A stretch of DNA of 55,007 bases from an uncultured Collinsella sp. (GCA_900541885.1 UQKW01000013.1:1-55007); one strand, 5' to 3'; positions 23,411-33,676 are shown, counted from the stretch's first letter. The notes: generated by a model from the letters alone, not told the origin. Numbers and translations are program-made.

Positions 23411-24973
23411 CTACTTGCCGTCGTCGTCCTCGGCTTCTTCTCTTGCATAGAGCTCCAGCATGCGGCGGCGGTATTCGCGCACGGCGAGCTTGGCGCGCTC
23501 CAGGCGGCGACGCTCATGCAGAGTCAGCTCGGACGTGTCGATCTCATCACCATAAGTCTTATCGGCAAGCAGGTGCGCCGCGTCCACAATACGGGCATCG
23601 ATATGGCCGCTCGCCGCCTCGGCGGAAAGACGCTCGGCAATCGTATCGAGCGTAGGCAGGCCCTCGAATACGCGACCATGGCCATGCGAAGTCAGCAGCT
23701 CATGCTCGCGCGCGAGCAAGCTCGCTAGGTCGTGGTGGGCGCGCAGGATGTCGAGCGCATCGGATGGATGCTCGGCAACCTCTGCCACGGCGGCGACCGG
23801 CGCAGCATCCACCACGCGGTAGAAGAGCTGCGCGAGCAATGGCATCAAGAACACTGTGATGGCACCGGCGGCAACCATGACCGACGCGATGTCTTGCGAC
23901 AGCGCGCCCGCGTTGACGGCAACGCTTGTCACGGCAACGATGATCGGCAGCGCCGTGGTGCAGTACAGGGCCACGGTAATGCGACCATACGCCGACACAT
24001 CGCGCGTCGCAGGACAAATGCTCATAGAAATAAGAATGGGCACGGCACGAATAATCAGCAACGCCACGATAAAGCCCACGAGCAGACCCGGACGCGACGC
24101 CACGGCCGTCAGATCGATCTTTGCGCCCGATACGGTAAAGAACACCGGAATCAAAAAACCGTAGGCCAGGCCATCAAGCTTGGTCTCGAGCGTATGGTTG
24201 CCCTCGGGGATGATGTAGCGCAAGACAAAGCCGGCGGCAAAAGAACCCAACACGATGTCGAGATCAAAGACAGCTGAGAACGCCACGAGCGTGACCAGGA
24301 TGAGCACCGTCAGGCGCACGAAGGTCTGCGACGTGGTATCGGCGCGCTCCTCGACAAACGCAAAGAAGCGGCTGCCGACGCGCTTGGAGCGGCTCGGGAC
24401 CACGGCCAGCAACACGCAAACCACCGCAAACAAGCCAAGGATTACGAGCGTTTGGATGCCAGTGCGGGCAGACAGCAGCACCGACATGGCGAGCACGGGA
24501 CCGAGCTCGCCCCAGGTGCCATACGCGAGAATCGAGTCGCCCACACGCGTGCCAGTGAGCGAGCGCTCGCGCATGATGGGCACGAGCGTGCCGAGCGCCG
24601 TAGAAGTGAGGGCAAGCGTCACGGCGATACCGTCGAAATGACTAACCGAGAACCACGGGGTAAAGCGCACGGCAAGCCAGGCGATACCAAACGTGACGAC
24701 CCACGTCGCCAAGCCGTAGCGCCCCTCGACGCCCGTGATGCTCTTGGGGTCGATCTCAAAGCCGGCAAGCAGGAACAAAAAGGCCAGGCCCAGCTCGGAC
24801 ACCAGCGAGACCTCGGCATCTACATGGATGACGTCGAGCATATGGGGTCCCAGCACCGCGCCGAGCACGAGCAAAAAGACCGTCTCGGGAACAGGTTTTC
24901 CGGGAATCGCCGAGGCGATAAAAGGACTCGCAAAGGCCACGAGTGCGATGATGGCGAGCGAAACGAATGCCAT
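23411..24973 (-). CDS. Cation:proton antiporter, CPA2/Kef-type
   Basis: A 520-residue membrane protein with about twelve hydrophobic segments in the first 390 residues (Na+/H+ exchanger domain). It has the family motifs ELGLAFLFLLAGFEIDPKSI, LTSTALGTLVPIMRE and FDLDIVLGSFAAGFVLRY, the last including the conserved acidic core. The final 130 residues are charged and helical and probably cytoplasmic. They do not show a TrkA-N nucleotide-binding motif, unlike KefB/KefC. The likely role is sodium or potassium and pH homeostasis; ion specificity is not determinable. AGAAAGG precedes the ATG. It is convergent with the SDR gene across the palindrome array. Confidence 0.9.
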   Translation of the reverse strand: MAFVSLAIIALVAFASPFIASAIPGKPVPETVFLLVLGAVLGPHMLDVIHVDAEVSLVSELGLAFLFLLAGFEIDPKSITGVEGRYGLATWVVTFGIAWLAVRFTPWFSVSHFDGIAVTLALTSTALGTLVPIMRERSLTGTRVGDSILAYGTWGELGPVLAMSVLLSARTGIQTLVILGLFAVVCVLLAVVPSRSKRVGSRFFAFVEERADTTSQTFVRLTVLILVTLVAFSAVFDLDIVLGSFAAGFVLRYIIPEGNHTLETKLDGLAYGFLIPVFFTVSGAKIDLTAVASRPGLLVGFIVALLIIRAVPILISMSICPATRDVSAYGRITVALYCTTALPIIVAVTSVAVNAGALSQDIASVMVAAGAITVFLMPLLAQLFYRVVDAAPVAAVAEVAEHPSDALDILRAHHDLASLLAREHELLTSHGHGRVFEGLPTLDTIAERLSAEAASGHIDARIVDAAHLLADKTYGDEIDTSELTLHERRRLERAKLAVREYRRRMLELYAREEAEDDDGK

Positions 24974-25157
24974 GTGATGCCTTTCTCTTGTTTGCGCTTC
25001 ACTGTAGCACCCTCGCCGTCCTCAACGCGCCGCGAGCTGTCGTATCATAGTGAGGTTTACAAACATGTGGCTCAAGGCGACCGCGAGGCTTGCCCCGTAA
25101 ACCGACCGCTGCCGCATACCGTACCGTACGCCCAACCGATCAGGAAGGCAGGAACCA

Positions 25158-28100
25158 ATGGTCTCTCGTATCTACGTGGAGAAGAAACCCGGGTTCGACG
25201 TCGAGGCTCAGCAGCTCAAGGGCGAGCTGACCGAAATTCTCGGCATCAAGGGCATCGAGGCCCTGAGGATCATCAACCGCTACGACGTCGAGGGCATCGA
25301 CGAGGAGCTTTTCCGCTCCTGCGTGCCGACCGTCTTTAGCGAGCCCCAGGTCGATGTGACCTACGACGAGCTCCCCGCAAGCGATGGCGCCGTCTTTGCC
25401 GTCGAATTCCTGCCTGGCCAGTTTGACCAGCGCGCCGACTCCGCCAGCGAGTGCGTGCAGCTCATCAGCCAGGGCGAGCGCCCCGCCGTGCGCTCCGCCA
25501 AGGTCTATATGATCTCGGGCGCTCTGGACGAAGCCGCCATCGATGCCATCAAGCACTACGTGGTGAACCCCGTCGAGGCGCGCATCGCCTCGCTCGACCT
25601 GCCCGAGACGCTGTACATGGAGACCCCCGAGCCCCAGCCCGTCGAGGTGCTCGACGGCTTCCGCGAGCTCGACGAGGCCGGCCTTGCCGCCTTTATTTCC
25701 GAGCGCGGCCTTGCCATGGACGAGGCGGACATCGCCTTCTGCCAGCAGTACTTCCGCGATGAGGACCGCGACCCCACCATCACCGAGATCCGCGTGATCG
25801 ACACTTATTGGTCCGACCACTGCCGCCACACCACCTTCGGCACCGTCCTGGATGACGTGACGATCGACGACGCCGTGGTGCAGCAGGCCTTCGACCGCTA
25901 CATGGAGATGCGCCACGAACTCGGCCGCGACGCCAAGCCCGTCTGCCTCATGGACATGGGCACCATCGGCGCTAAGTACCTTAAGAAGACCGGCGTAATG
26001 ACCGATGTCGATGAGTCCGAGGAGATCAACGCCTGCACCGTCAAGGTGAAGGTCGATGTCGATGGCGAGGACCAGGACTGGCTGTTCCTCTTTAAGAACG
26101 AGACCCACAACCACCCGACCGAGATCGAGCCCTTCGGCGGTGCCGCCACCTGCGTGGGCGGCGCTATCCGTGACCCGCTCTCGGGCCGCAGCTATGTGTA
26201 TCAGGCCATGCGCGTCACCGGTGCCGGCGACCCCACCGTCCCGGTTTCCGAGACGCTCGAGGGCAAGCTGCCGCAGCGCAAGCTCGTGACCACTGCCGCC
26301 GCCGGCTACTCCAGCTACGGCAACCAGATCGGCCTTGCCACCGGTCAGGTCAACGAACTCTATCACCCCGGTTACGTGGCCAAGCGCATGGAGGTTGGCG
26401 CCGTCGTGGGCGCTACCCCGGCAAACCACGTTCGTCGCGAGTGCCCCGCCCCCACCGACAAGATCATCCTGCTGGGCGGCCGCACCGGCCGCGATGGCAT
26501 CGGTGGCGCCACCGGCTCCTCCAAGACCCAGAACACCGAGTCCATCGAGACCTCGGGTGCCGAGGTCCAGAAGGGCAACGCCCCGGTCGAGCGCAAGCTG
26601 CAGCGCCTGTTCCGCCGCGGCGATGCCTGCCGTCTGATCAAGCGCTGCAACGACTTTGGCGCCGGCGGTGTCTCGGTCGCCGTGGGCGAGCTTGCCGACG
26701 GCCTGTATGTCGACCTTGATACCGTGACCAAGAAGTACGACGGCCTGGACGGCACCGAGCTCGCTATCTCCGAGTCCCAGGAGCGTATGGCCTGCGCCGT
26801 CGCCGACGGTGACGTCGAGGAGTTCATGGGCTACGCCGCCGAGGAGAACCTCGAGGCGACCGTTATCGCCGAGGTTACCGCCGAGCCGCGCATGCGCATG
26901 GCCTGGAACGGTGTCGCCATCGTCGACCTATCCCGCGAGTTCCTCAACTCCAACGGCGCGCCCAAGCACCAGATCGCCCACGTATGCGCCCGCAGCGTGT
27001 GGCAGCCCAGCTGGGCCGGCACCACGCTTGCCGAGCGCATGACCTCGCTTGTCACCGACCTCAACGTCGCTTCCAACAAGGGCCTTTCCGAGCGCTTCGA
27101 CTCCACCATCGGCGCCGCGACCGTGCTCATGCCCTTTGGCGGCAAGACGCAGCTCACCCCCAGCTCGGCCATGGTCGCCAAGTTCCCCGTGGACGGCGAG
27201 ACCACCACGGCGAGTGCCATGGCATGGGGCTTCAACCCCTATCTGATGGAGGCCGACCAGTTTGCGGGCGCCTACCTGTCCGTGGTCGAGTCCATCGCCA
27301 AGCTCGTGGCTGCCGGCTTTGAGCACAAGCGCGCCTATCTCTCCTTCCAGGAGTACTTCGAGCGTCTGCGCACCGAGGCCGAGCGCTGGGGCAAGCCCAC
27401 GGCAGCCGTCTTGGGCGCCCTCATGGCCCAAGTCGACCTGGGTGCCGGCGCCATCGGTGGCAAGGACTCCATGAGCGGCTCGTTTGAGGACGAGGCCGGC
27501 GAGCTCAACGTTCCGCCGACCCTGATCAGCTTCGCCGTCGCCGTGGGCAGAGCCGCCCGTGCCGTCTCGCCCGAGTTCAAGGGCCTCACGCACCGCGTCG
27601 TCCGCATCGCCCCCGCTACCTATGGCGAGGACTACCGTCCCGACGCTCAGCAGCTGCTCGCCGCGTTTGACACCGTCGAGGCGCTCACTGCTACCGGCAA
27701 CGCCCTGGCCATCTCCACGCCCGGCTACGGCTGCGGCGCCGAGAGCCTCTTTAAGATGTGCGTCGGTAACCAGATCGGCATCGAGCTTGCCGATGATGTA
27801 GACGTAGAGAGCCTCTTCACCCCGCTCTACGGCAGCTTTATCGTCGAGCTCGCCGAGGATGCCGAGCTGCCCGAGGTCGCCGACGGCGTTGTCGTCGAGC
27901 CCCTGGGCACCACCGTCGAGGGCTATGTCATCGACACCGGCTCCGAGGTCATCGAGCTCTCCGAGCTCCAGGAGGCCTGGGAGAGCGGCATCGAGGGCGT
28001 CTTTGCCTACCGCAGCGCCGACGAGACCCCCGAGGTCGAGACCATCGACTTCCGTGCCAAGGACATCCACGTGTACAGCGGCGCCAAGATCGCCCGTCCG

Positions 28101-28904
28101 CGCGTGATCATCCCCGTGTTCCCCGGCAACAACTGTGAGTACGACAGCGCACGTGCCTTCCGCGCAGCCGGTGCCGAAGCCGACACCTTCGTGATCAACA
28201 ACCTCACGCCCGAGGCCGTCGCCGAGAGCACCCACGAGCTTGCCCGCCGCATCCGTGCAAGCCAGATCGTCATGATCCCCGGCGGCTTCTCGGGCGGCGA
28301 CGAGCCCGACGGCTCCGCCAAGTTCATCACGGCGTTCTTCCGCGCTCCCGAGGTCACCGAGGCAGTCCGCGACCTGCTCAAGGCCCGCGATGGCCTGATG
28401 CTGGGTATCTGCAACGGCTTCCAGGCCCTGATCAAGCTCGGCCTGGTGCCCTACGGCGACATCGTCGACGCCACGCCCGATGCGCCCACGTTGACGTTCA
28501 ACACCATCGGTCGCCACCAGAGCCGTCTGGTGCGCACCCGCATCTCGTCCAACTTGTCCCCGTGGCTGTCGCAGTGCAGCCTGGACGACCCCTACACCGT
28601 CGCCATCAGCCACGGCGAGGGCCGCTTTGTCGCCAATGACGAAGTGCTCGCCCAGCTGATCGCCAACGGCCAGGTCGCCACGCAGTACGTGGGCGAGAAC
28701 GGCAAGCCCAGCATGGATCTCTCCGTCAACCCCAACGGCTCCGCACTCGCCATCGAGGGCATCACGAGCCCCGACGGCCGTGTCCTGGGCAAGATGGGCC
28801 ATGCCGAGCGCCGCGGCGACAACCTGTACCGCAACGTGCCCGAGCATGTCCCCGGCGACAAGTTCATGCCGATCTTTGAGAGCGGCGTAGCCTACTTCGC
28901 TTAA
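25158..28904 (+). CDS. purL: Phosphoribosylformylglycinamidine synthase, single-chain
   Basis: Converts FGAR, glutamine and ATP to FGAM, the fourth step of purine synthesis. The 1248-residue protein fuses synthetase and glutamine amidotransferase, which in most Gram-positives are separate PurS, PurL and PurQ. The synthetase part shows DTYWSDHCRHTTF, NETHNHPTEIEPFGGAATC and DFGAGGVSVAVGELADG. The C-terminal amidotransferase begins near PVFPGNNCEYDSARAF, with nucleophile Cys1085 in LGICNGFQALIKLG and the His1215/Glu1217 pair in KMGHAERRGDN. The length fits the clostridial-type single-chain enzyme, somewhat shorter than the 1290-residue proteobacterial form. No other purine gene is adjacent. It ends at a strong terminator. 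Confidence 0.97.
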   Translation: MVSRIYVEKKPGFDVEAQQLKGELTEILGIKGIEALRIINRYDVEGIDEELFRSCVPTVFSEPQVDVTYDELPASDGAVFAVEFLPGQFDQRADSASECVQLISQGERPAVRSAKVYMISGALDEAAIDAIKHYVVNPVEARIASLDLPETLYMETPEPQPVEVLDGFRELDEAGLAAFISERGLAMDEADIAFCQQYFRDEDRDPTITEIRVIDTYWSDHCRHTTFGTVLDDVTIDDAVVQQAFDRYMEMRHELGRDAKPVCLMDMGTIGAKYLKKTGVMTDVDESEEINACTVKVKVDVDGEDQDWLFLFKNETHNHPTEIEPFGGAATCVGGAIRDPLSGRSYVYQAMRVTGAGDPTVPVSETLEGKLPQRKLVTTAAAGYSSYGNQIGLATGQVNELYHPGYVAKRMEVGAVVGATPANHVRRECPAPTDKIILLGGRTGRDGIGGATGSSKTQNTESIETSGAEVQKGNAPVERKLQRLFRRGDACRLIKRCNDFGAGGVSVAVGELADGLYVDLDTVTKKYDGLDGTELAISESQERMACAVADGDVEEFMGYAAEENLEATVIAEVTAEPRMRMAWNGVAIVDLSREFLNSNGAPKHQIAHVCARSVWQPSWAGTTLAERMTSLVTDLNVASNKGLSERFDSTIGAATVLMPFGGKTQLTPSSAMVAKFPVDGETTTASAMAWGFNPYLMEADQFAGAYLSVVESIAKLVAAGFEHKRAYLSFQEYFERLRTEAERWGKPTAAVLGALMAQVDLGAGAIGGKDSMSGSFEDEAGELNVPPTLISFAVAVGRAARAVSPEFKGLTHRVVRIAPATYGEDYRPDAQQLLAAFDTVEALTATGNALAISTPGYGCGAESLFKMCVGNQIGIELADDVDVESLFTPLYGSFIVELAEDAELPEVADGVVVEPLGTTVEGYVIDTGSEVIELSELQEAWESGIEGVFAYRSADETPEVETIDFRAKDIHVYSGAKIARPRVIIPVFPGNNCEYDSARAFRAAGAEADTFVINNLTPEAVAESTHELARRIRASQIVMIPGGFSGGDEPDGSAKFITAFFRAPEVTEAVRDLLKARDGLMLGICNGFQALIKLGLVPYGDIVDATPDAPTLTFNTIGRHQSRLVRTRISSNLSPWLSQCSLDDPYTVAISHGEGRFVANDEVLAQLIANGQVATQYVGENGKPSMDLSVNPNGSALAIEGITSPDGRVLGKMGHAERRGDNLYRNVPEHVPGDKFMPIFESGVAYFA

Positions 28905-28941
28905 ACCTTTCCCATCGGGTACAATCCCCTCGGGTAACAAC

Positions 28942-28979
28942 ACCCGCCACCGGCACGCCCGGTGGCGGGTTCTTTTTTA
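28942..28979 (+). terminator. Terminator after purL
   Basis: ACCCGCCACCGG and its complement form a 12-bp stem around a short loop, followed by TTCTTTTTT. This is a textbook intrinsic terminator. Confidence 0.92.
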
Positions 28980-29004
28980 TTTGCGCGTATGGGAGAAGAA
29001 CATC

Positions 29005-29940
29005 ATGGAAAGCCGCAAGCCGTATCTCGCCACTCTGCCCGGACTCATCCTGGGTTGCCTCGTCTGCTGCGCGCTCTGGGGGTCGGCTTTCCCCTGCATC
29101 AAGATCGGTTACGAGCTGTTTGGTATCCCGGCGCACGATAGCGCCTCGCAGCTACTCTTTGCAGGTTTGCGTTTCACACTTGCCGGTATCCTGGTTATCG
29201 CCGGTATGAGTGCAGCCCAGCGCTGCCCGCTCGTCCCACAGGCACGCGATATCAAGCCCATCTTTATCTTGTCGCTCTTTCAGACCATCGGTCAGTACTT
29301 CTTTTTCTATCTGGGCCTCTCGCGCGCCAGCGCCATGTCGAGCTCCATCATCGAGGCCAGCGCCAACTTCCTCGCAATCCTCTTTGCCGCCCTGGCATTT
29401 CACACCGAGAAGCTCAGTACGGCCAAGGTGCTTGGCTGTGCGCTGGGCTTTGCCGGCGTCGCGCTCGTCAACCTTTCGGGCGCGGACGGCACCTTTGGCT
29501 TTACGCTCGACGGCGAGGGCTTTATCCTAGCCTCCACTGTCGCGGGTGCTCTTTCGACCTGCCTGATCGGCATCTTCTCGCGCAAGCACGACGGTGTTTT
29601 GCTTGCCGGGTGGCAGTTCTTGGTCGGCGGCCTGGTCCTCACCGCCATCGGCTTTTTGATGGGCGGCACATTGTCCCCCACCGAAGTCGCCCCCGCCATC
29701 GCGCTCATCATCTACATGGCGCTTATCTCCGCCGTCGCGTACTCGCTGTGGTCCCGCCTGCTCGCCGTCAACCCCGTCAGCCGCGTGTCGGTCTTTGGCT
29801 TTATGAACCCGGTCTTTGGCGTGCTGTTGAGCGCACTGCTGCTCGGCGAGGGCGCTGGCACGAGCCCCGTTACCGTCATCGTTGCCCTGCTCTTGGTCTG
29901 CAGCGGCATCATCATTGTTAACAGGCCCAAAAAGGTCTAA
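29005..29940 (+). CDS. DMT-superfamily transporter (EamA)
   Basis: A 311-residue protein with ten predicted membrane helices in two EamA repeats of five. The first repeat includes LVCCALWGSAFPCIKIGYEL and FFFYLGLSRASAMSSSIIEA. The second includes GFILASTVAGALSTCLIGIF and FGFMNPVFGVLLSALLLGE, the latter a conserved EamA helix. Family members export amino acids or metabolites; the substrate is unknown. The ATG at 29005 follows GGGAGAAG. It directly follows the purL terminator and is probably transcribed separately. Confidence 0.9.
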   Translation: MESRKPYLATLPGLILGCLVCCALWGSAFPCIKIGYELFGIPAHDSASQLLFAGLRFTLAGILVIAGMSAAQRCPLVPQARDIKPIFILSLFQTIGQYFFFYLGLSRASAMSSSIIEASANFLAILFAALAFHTEKLSTAKVLGCALGFAGVALVNLSGADGTFGFTLDGEGFILASTVAGALSTCLIGIFSRKHDGVLLAGWQFLVGGLVLTAIGFLMGGTLSPTEVAPAIALIIYMALISAVAYSLWSRLLAVNPVSRVSVFGFMNPVFGVLLSALLLGEGAGTSPVTVIVALLLVCSGIIIVNRPKKV

Positions 29941-30005
29941 CGAACTGCCCTTATTTAGTAGAGGGGATTCACATGCTTTAGCTTAATGGAGTACATCGGA
30001 GAGCC

Positions 30006-30040
30006 AAGGGCCGCCATGCACGCAAGCGTGTGCCCTTTTT
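30006..30040. terminator. Hairpin between convergent EamA and diguanylate cyclase genes
   Basis: AAGGGC and GCACGC on the left pair with GCGTGT and GCCCTT on the right, with a six-base bulge, followed by TTTTT on the plus strand. It probably terminates the EamA transcript. Confidence 0.5.
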
Positions 30041-31183
30041 CTAGCGTATTTGTACGCCGGCTTTCTTTTTCTCGGCCTTGACGCGGTAGAGCTCCGCATC
30101 GGCAGCGCGAAGTAAGTCTTGCCAGGTGTCAACGCTATCGCCGACCCACGCGTAACCGATGGACATCCGCAATGCATACGGCACCTCGGCACGAGCGAGC
30201 TCGTCGTTAATCACCGAACACAGGTCTATGATGTCCTGCTCCGCCGTCGCCTTTTGAAGCACCACGAACTCATCGCCACCATAACGTGCGATAAAGCCAC
30301 CAGACGCCGAGCAGACCTCTTTGAGCGTAGCAGATATGACCTGGAGGGCATGATCGCCCTCAACATGTCCATACCGGTCGTTAATCTGCTTAAAGCCGTC
30401 AGCGTCCATCATAAGCAGATACACACCCTCGGCCTGGTCAGTACCCGAGAACAGCGACAGCATATAGGTCTCAAAACGGTTGCGATTGTTAAGGCCAGTC
30501 AACGGGTCGGTCGAGATCAGCTGCTCCTGGCAGATGATGTAGAGCAGCATGATGCTCAGCGTTATACCGACGCAAAGGCCCGGTACCGAAAACAAAACCT
30601 GGAAGGTACCGCCCACCAGAGCGGGAACCGCAAAAAAGGCGAGGGTGCGATAAATGGCCTTCTTTTGCAGGCTTTCGACTTTTCGAGCCTGAATAAAGGC
30701 ATGCAAGGACGTATATATGACGTAGCAGTAGCTCACGATGGGCTGGATCATATAAGCAAAGCCGCGACGATATACGCCCCGCGCATCGATATAGAACATA
30801 GCGTGCGTCCAGTAGCTGGTAAATGCCAGAACGACCACCAATGCGGTTGGCAACGTTAAAAGTACCACCCTATAGGGCGTGGTCAGGAGCCGTGAGCCCT
30901 GCATCGTCTCGGAATAGAAAAACCAAATGAGGCACGCGATGGCGAACAGCGAAAACGAAACCGCGTTGGAAATCCAGTTGGCCGTGATGCCTACAGGAGT
31001 GCTCACGCCGTCCGAGAGCGTCCAGATCATATCGAAGAAAATGTAGGCAGCAGACGTGTAGCCCAGCATGCTAAACAAAAGCTGCTGGGTGCTCGAGAAC
31101 AGGGAGCGACGGCTTCGTACGGCAAGTCCGATAAGAATAATCATGCATAGCAGGAATATCTCGATCTTGAGTGCCTTTACCAC
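30041..31183 (-). CDS. Membrane-bound diguanylate cyclase (GGDEF)
   Basis: About 380 residues. The first 220 hold six or seven hydrophobic helices, forming an unclassified membrane sensor region. A C-terminal GGDEF domain follows: DPLTGLNNRNRFE, LLMMDADGFKQINDRYGHVEGD (metal-binding Asp) and the intact active-site loop RYGGDEF. It should make cyclic-di-GMP from two GTP. No RxxD inhibitory site precedes the GGDEF loop, so product inhibition through that site is unlikely. The GTG at 31183 is chosen because GGGAGGG lies six bases upstream; a TTG at 31201 overlaps this site. No EAL or PilZ partner is encoded in this window. Confidence 0.92.
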   Translation of the reverse strand: MVKALKIEIFLLCMIILIGLAVRSRRSLFSSTQQLLFSMLGYTSAAYIFFDMIWTLSDGVSTPVGITANWISNAVSFSLFAIACLIWFFYSETMQGSRLLTTPYRVVLLTLPTALVVVLAFTSYWTHAMFYIDARGVYRRGFAYMIQPIVSYCYVIYTSLHAFIQARKVESLQKKAIYRTLAFFAVPALVGGTFQVLFSVPGLCVGITLSIMLLYIICQEQLISTDPLTGLNNRNRFETYMLSLFSGTDQAEGVYLLMMDADGFKQINDRYGHVEGDHALQVISATLKEVCSASGGFIARYGGDEFVVLQKATAEQDIIDLCSVINDELARAEVPYALRMSIGYAWVGDSVDTWQDLLRAADAELYRVKAEKKKAGVQIR

Positions 31184-31371
31184 TAGACGCCCTCCCTTCA
31201 ATATCCAAGTGGCCAGAATCGCCCAATTCGAATCTGGGCAACAAACACCCCCTACTCCGCAGGGGTAAGGGGAATAATAGCAGAGCGACCGAACGTCACT
31301 GCAAGACAGCTCTCGTTCGGGCGCTCAAACGGCGCGAGTTGCACGCCGGAATCATTGATGGGTATCGATTG

Positions 31372-32394
31372 CTACTCGCCATCGATGTCGGTCGCGACAG
31401 CCTCTTCGATGGCCTCGACACCGGCAGGCGACAGGTCTTCCTTGCTCTGGCAGAACTTCTTATCGACCCAGCCGGTCAGAATCGGGGCCATGATTGCCGT
31501 GATGATGACGGCAGTGGCGATCTGCGCATACGCGGTGGGCGCAAGCTCGGCATAGCGCGGAGCGACCTCGGCGAGGGCGACCGGCGTGGTCATGGCCGTG
31601 CCGGCAATGGTGGAACATGCCACAGCCGCCTTACCATTGCCGCCACACAGGCGCTCGAAGGCAAAGGTAATGGGACCGACGATAAAGAGCGTGATGAGGC
31701 CCAGCAGGATGCCCGAAATGCCACCGGCGATGAAGCTCGAAAGGCTCATGGACGCACCGAGCTGAAAACCAATTACAGCGATCGCGGGATTGGCGCCGGG
31801 AACCAGCAGGTTCTTGATAAACGGGAACAAGTTGCCCAGGACCATGCCGATAACAAGCGGCAGGATGGATCCGATGATGGTGCCGACGGGGATGTTGGCG
31901 AGACCCGAAACACCAAGGATGATCATCGTGACGGCGGGGCCGGCCGTAAAGAACAGGATACCGACAGCGCCCTGCTCGGACTCATCGCCGAACTCGCCCA
32001 TGATGCCCGTATAGAGCGCCATGTTGCAAAACGTAATGCCGCCGATGATGGAAACCGAGCTCAGGCCTAAAAAGTTATCGTTAAAGAAGTACGCGACGCC
32101 CAGACCCAGCGCGGCTGCCACTACAAGCTTAGGAATCAGCACGACGATGCCGGTCTTGATGGCGCCCGGCGTGGACTTAAAGCTGATGCCGGCGCCCACA
32201 AACAGCAGGATCGCGGCGACGATGGTATTGGAGCCACCGCGGCAGGCAGCCGTAAAGAAGCCGCCGATCTCAAAAACCTGCGGGCAGAAGGTGTTGAGCA
32301 AAAGACCGACGATCATGGGATAGATCATGATGTCGCCCGGGATGCGCGGGACCTTGAATTTCTTTTGCTCGTTGGCGGTTGCTTCCTGTGCCAT
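31372..32394 (-). CDS. kdgT: 2-keto-3-deoxygluconate permease family transporter
   Basis: A 340-residue protein with about ten membrane helices matching the KdgT family: the N-terminal KVPRIPGDIMIYPMIVGLLL, FVGAGISFKSTPGAIKTG, GGITFCNMALYTGIMGEFG and a C-terminal GNGKAAVACSTIAGTAMTTP. Characterised members import 2-keto-3-deoxygluconate released from pectin and uronate breakdown by proton symport. No uronate catabolic genes are nearby, so the substrate remains presumptive. GGGGG precedes the ATG at 32394; in-frame residues upstream are dispensable. It is monocistronic. Confidence 0.88.
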   Translation of the reverse strand: MAQEATANEQKKFKVPRIPGDIMIYPMIVGLLLNTFCPQVFEIGGFFTAACRGGSNTIVAAILLFVGAGISFKSTPGAIKTGIVVLIPKLVVAAALGLGVAYFFNDNFLGLSSVSIIGGITFCNMALYTGIMGEFGDESEQGAVGILFFTAGPAVTMIILGVSGLANIPVGTIIGSILPLVIGMVLGNLFPFIKNLLVPGANPAIAVIGFQLGASMSLSSFIAGGISGILLGLITLFIVGPITFAFERLCGGNGKAAVACSTIAGTAMTTPVALAEVAPRYAELAPTAYAQIATAVIITAIMAPILTGWVDKKFCQSKEDLSPAGVEAIEEAVATDIDGE

Positions 32395-32544
32395 GAAACC
32401 CCCATTTCCGCTGACGGGGTACAAAAGCCCACGTCACGCTTTGCTACAGTAAAGTTTGACCATGGTACCAGAAGAAATAGACCAGCTCGGTGAAAAATTC
32501 TACAAGTTGGGATGGAACGAGATTCGGCGCCCGCGACGCCAGCC

Positions 32545-32868
32545 CTATATAAGGCTCAAGACAATATAGAGTACGATGCCCGAGACGCAGCACCACAGCA
32601 TCGATTTTGTCTTGCCCGCCACGACCACGACGCCGGCGGCCGCAATCCAGGGAACCAAGGCAGGCCAGAGTCCCGCGTCGAACGCGCCGGGGCTCACCAA
32701 GTCGTTGGCGACCAGCGCGGCAAAGGCAGCGGGCGGGATATAGCCCAGGGCCTCGGTAATGCGGGGCGACAGGGTCCGCCCGCGCAAGGCGAACGCCGGC
32801 GCGATGCGAAAGAACGCGATAGCAGCCCACGACGACAGCCACAGAACCAAGAACTCGTTAACGGGCAT
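32545..32868 (-). CDS. azlD: AzlD-type branched-chain amino acid exporter subunit
   Basis: A 107-residue, four-helix membrane protein starting MPVNEFLVLWLSSWAAIAFFR and containing ALGYIPPAAFAALVANDL, characteristic of AzlD. With AzlC it forms an exporter of branched-chain amino acids or analogues. The ATG at 32868 follows AAGAGGTG and overlaps the azlC stop by 11 bp, so the two are translationally coupled. The longer upstream frame is not membrane-like. Confidence 0.9.
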   Translation of the reverse strand: MPVNEFLVLWLSSWAAIAFFRIAPAFALRGRTLSPRITEALGYIPPAAFAALVANDLVSPGAFDAGLWPALVPWIAAAGVVVVAGKTKSMLWCCVSGIVLYIVLSLI

Positions 32869-33550
32869 CGCGGGCACCTCTTCCGTCAAATACTGCATCG
32901 CACGCCAACGCAATGGCAATGCCGGCCACGACGCTTTCCGGCACGGCAATATTCACGAGGCCCAAGAACTTGCATACGGCGACGGACACCGCGCTCGAAA
33001 CCGCCGCGACGACGTTGCCGCGCGACAGCCGCTGCGAAAAGAGCAGGCAGATAAAGAGCGAGGTGCAGACAAAGGCTGCAACGGCGGTGGGAACATCGAC
33101 AACGGCGCCGACGATGGCGCCCATCGTACACGAAACGCCCCATGTTGCGATGAGGATCACGTTGAGCACAAAGGACTCGCGCGGGCCCCAATCCTCCCCT
33201 TCAACCAACTTGGCAAGCGAGATGCCATATGCCTCCTCGGTAAGTGTCGCGGCAACAGCCAGCGTCTGACGCTTCGAGGCACCCGTCAGATGCGGCGCGA
33301 TCGATGCCGAGTAAAGCGCAAAACGCGAGGAGATGGCGGCAACGCTCGCGATAATCGAAGGTGCCGGTACGCCCGCCAGCCAAAGATTGCAGATCATAAA
33401 CTGGCCGCTGCCCGTCACAAACGTACTGCTTAGAGCAAAGACCATCCAGGGCTCCATTCCCGTCTGCCCCATGATCATTCCGCACGGCGCGCCTATTGCA
33501 ACATAGGTAAGCATCACTGGCCAGACGGTTCTAACGATTTTGAGCACCAT
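32858..33550 (-). CDS. azlC: AzlC-type branched-chain amino acid exporter subunit
   Basis: A 230-residue membrane protein with six to eight helices. AzlC family motifs are YVAIGAPCGMIMGQTGMEPW, STFVTGSGQFM and ISSRFALYSASIAPHL, plus the cytoplasmic EEAYGISLAKL. Known pairs export leucine, valine or azaleucine. The start at 33550 follows AGGATGAG; the frame upstream is polar and unlike the family. With the liv importer elsewhere in the window, this organism encodes both uptake and efflux of branched-chain amino acids. Confidence 0.9.
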   Translation of the reverse strand: MVLKIVRTVWPVMLTYVAIGAPCGMIMGQTGMEPWMVFALSSTFVTGSGQFMICNLWLAGVPAPSIIASVAAISSRFALYSASIAPHLTGASKRQTLAVAATLTEEAYGISLAKLVEGEDWGPRESFVLNVILIATWGVSCTMGAIVGAVVDVPTAVAAFVCTSLFICLLFSQRLSRGNVVAAVSSAVSVAVCKFLGLVNIAVPESVVAGIAIALACDAVFDGRGARDAR

Positions 33551-33676
33551 ACGTTTCTCATCCTGACAAGGTCTCCGAGCCGCATGTAGCGACACGGCAG
33601 AATCATCATCCGACAGCAACCGAGTTCACCTACAATTGCCACCGGATCGAAAGACACATCTTTTTAGGAAGTCATT

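Noticed and set aside
26928..28943. A 671-codon minus-strand open frame opposite purL
   Set aside because: Antisense shadow of purL; low-complexity composition, no ribosome-binding site, no recognisable fold.
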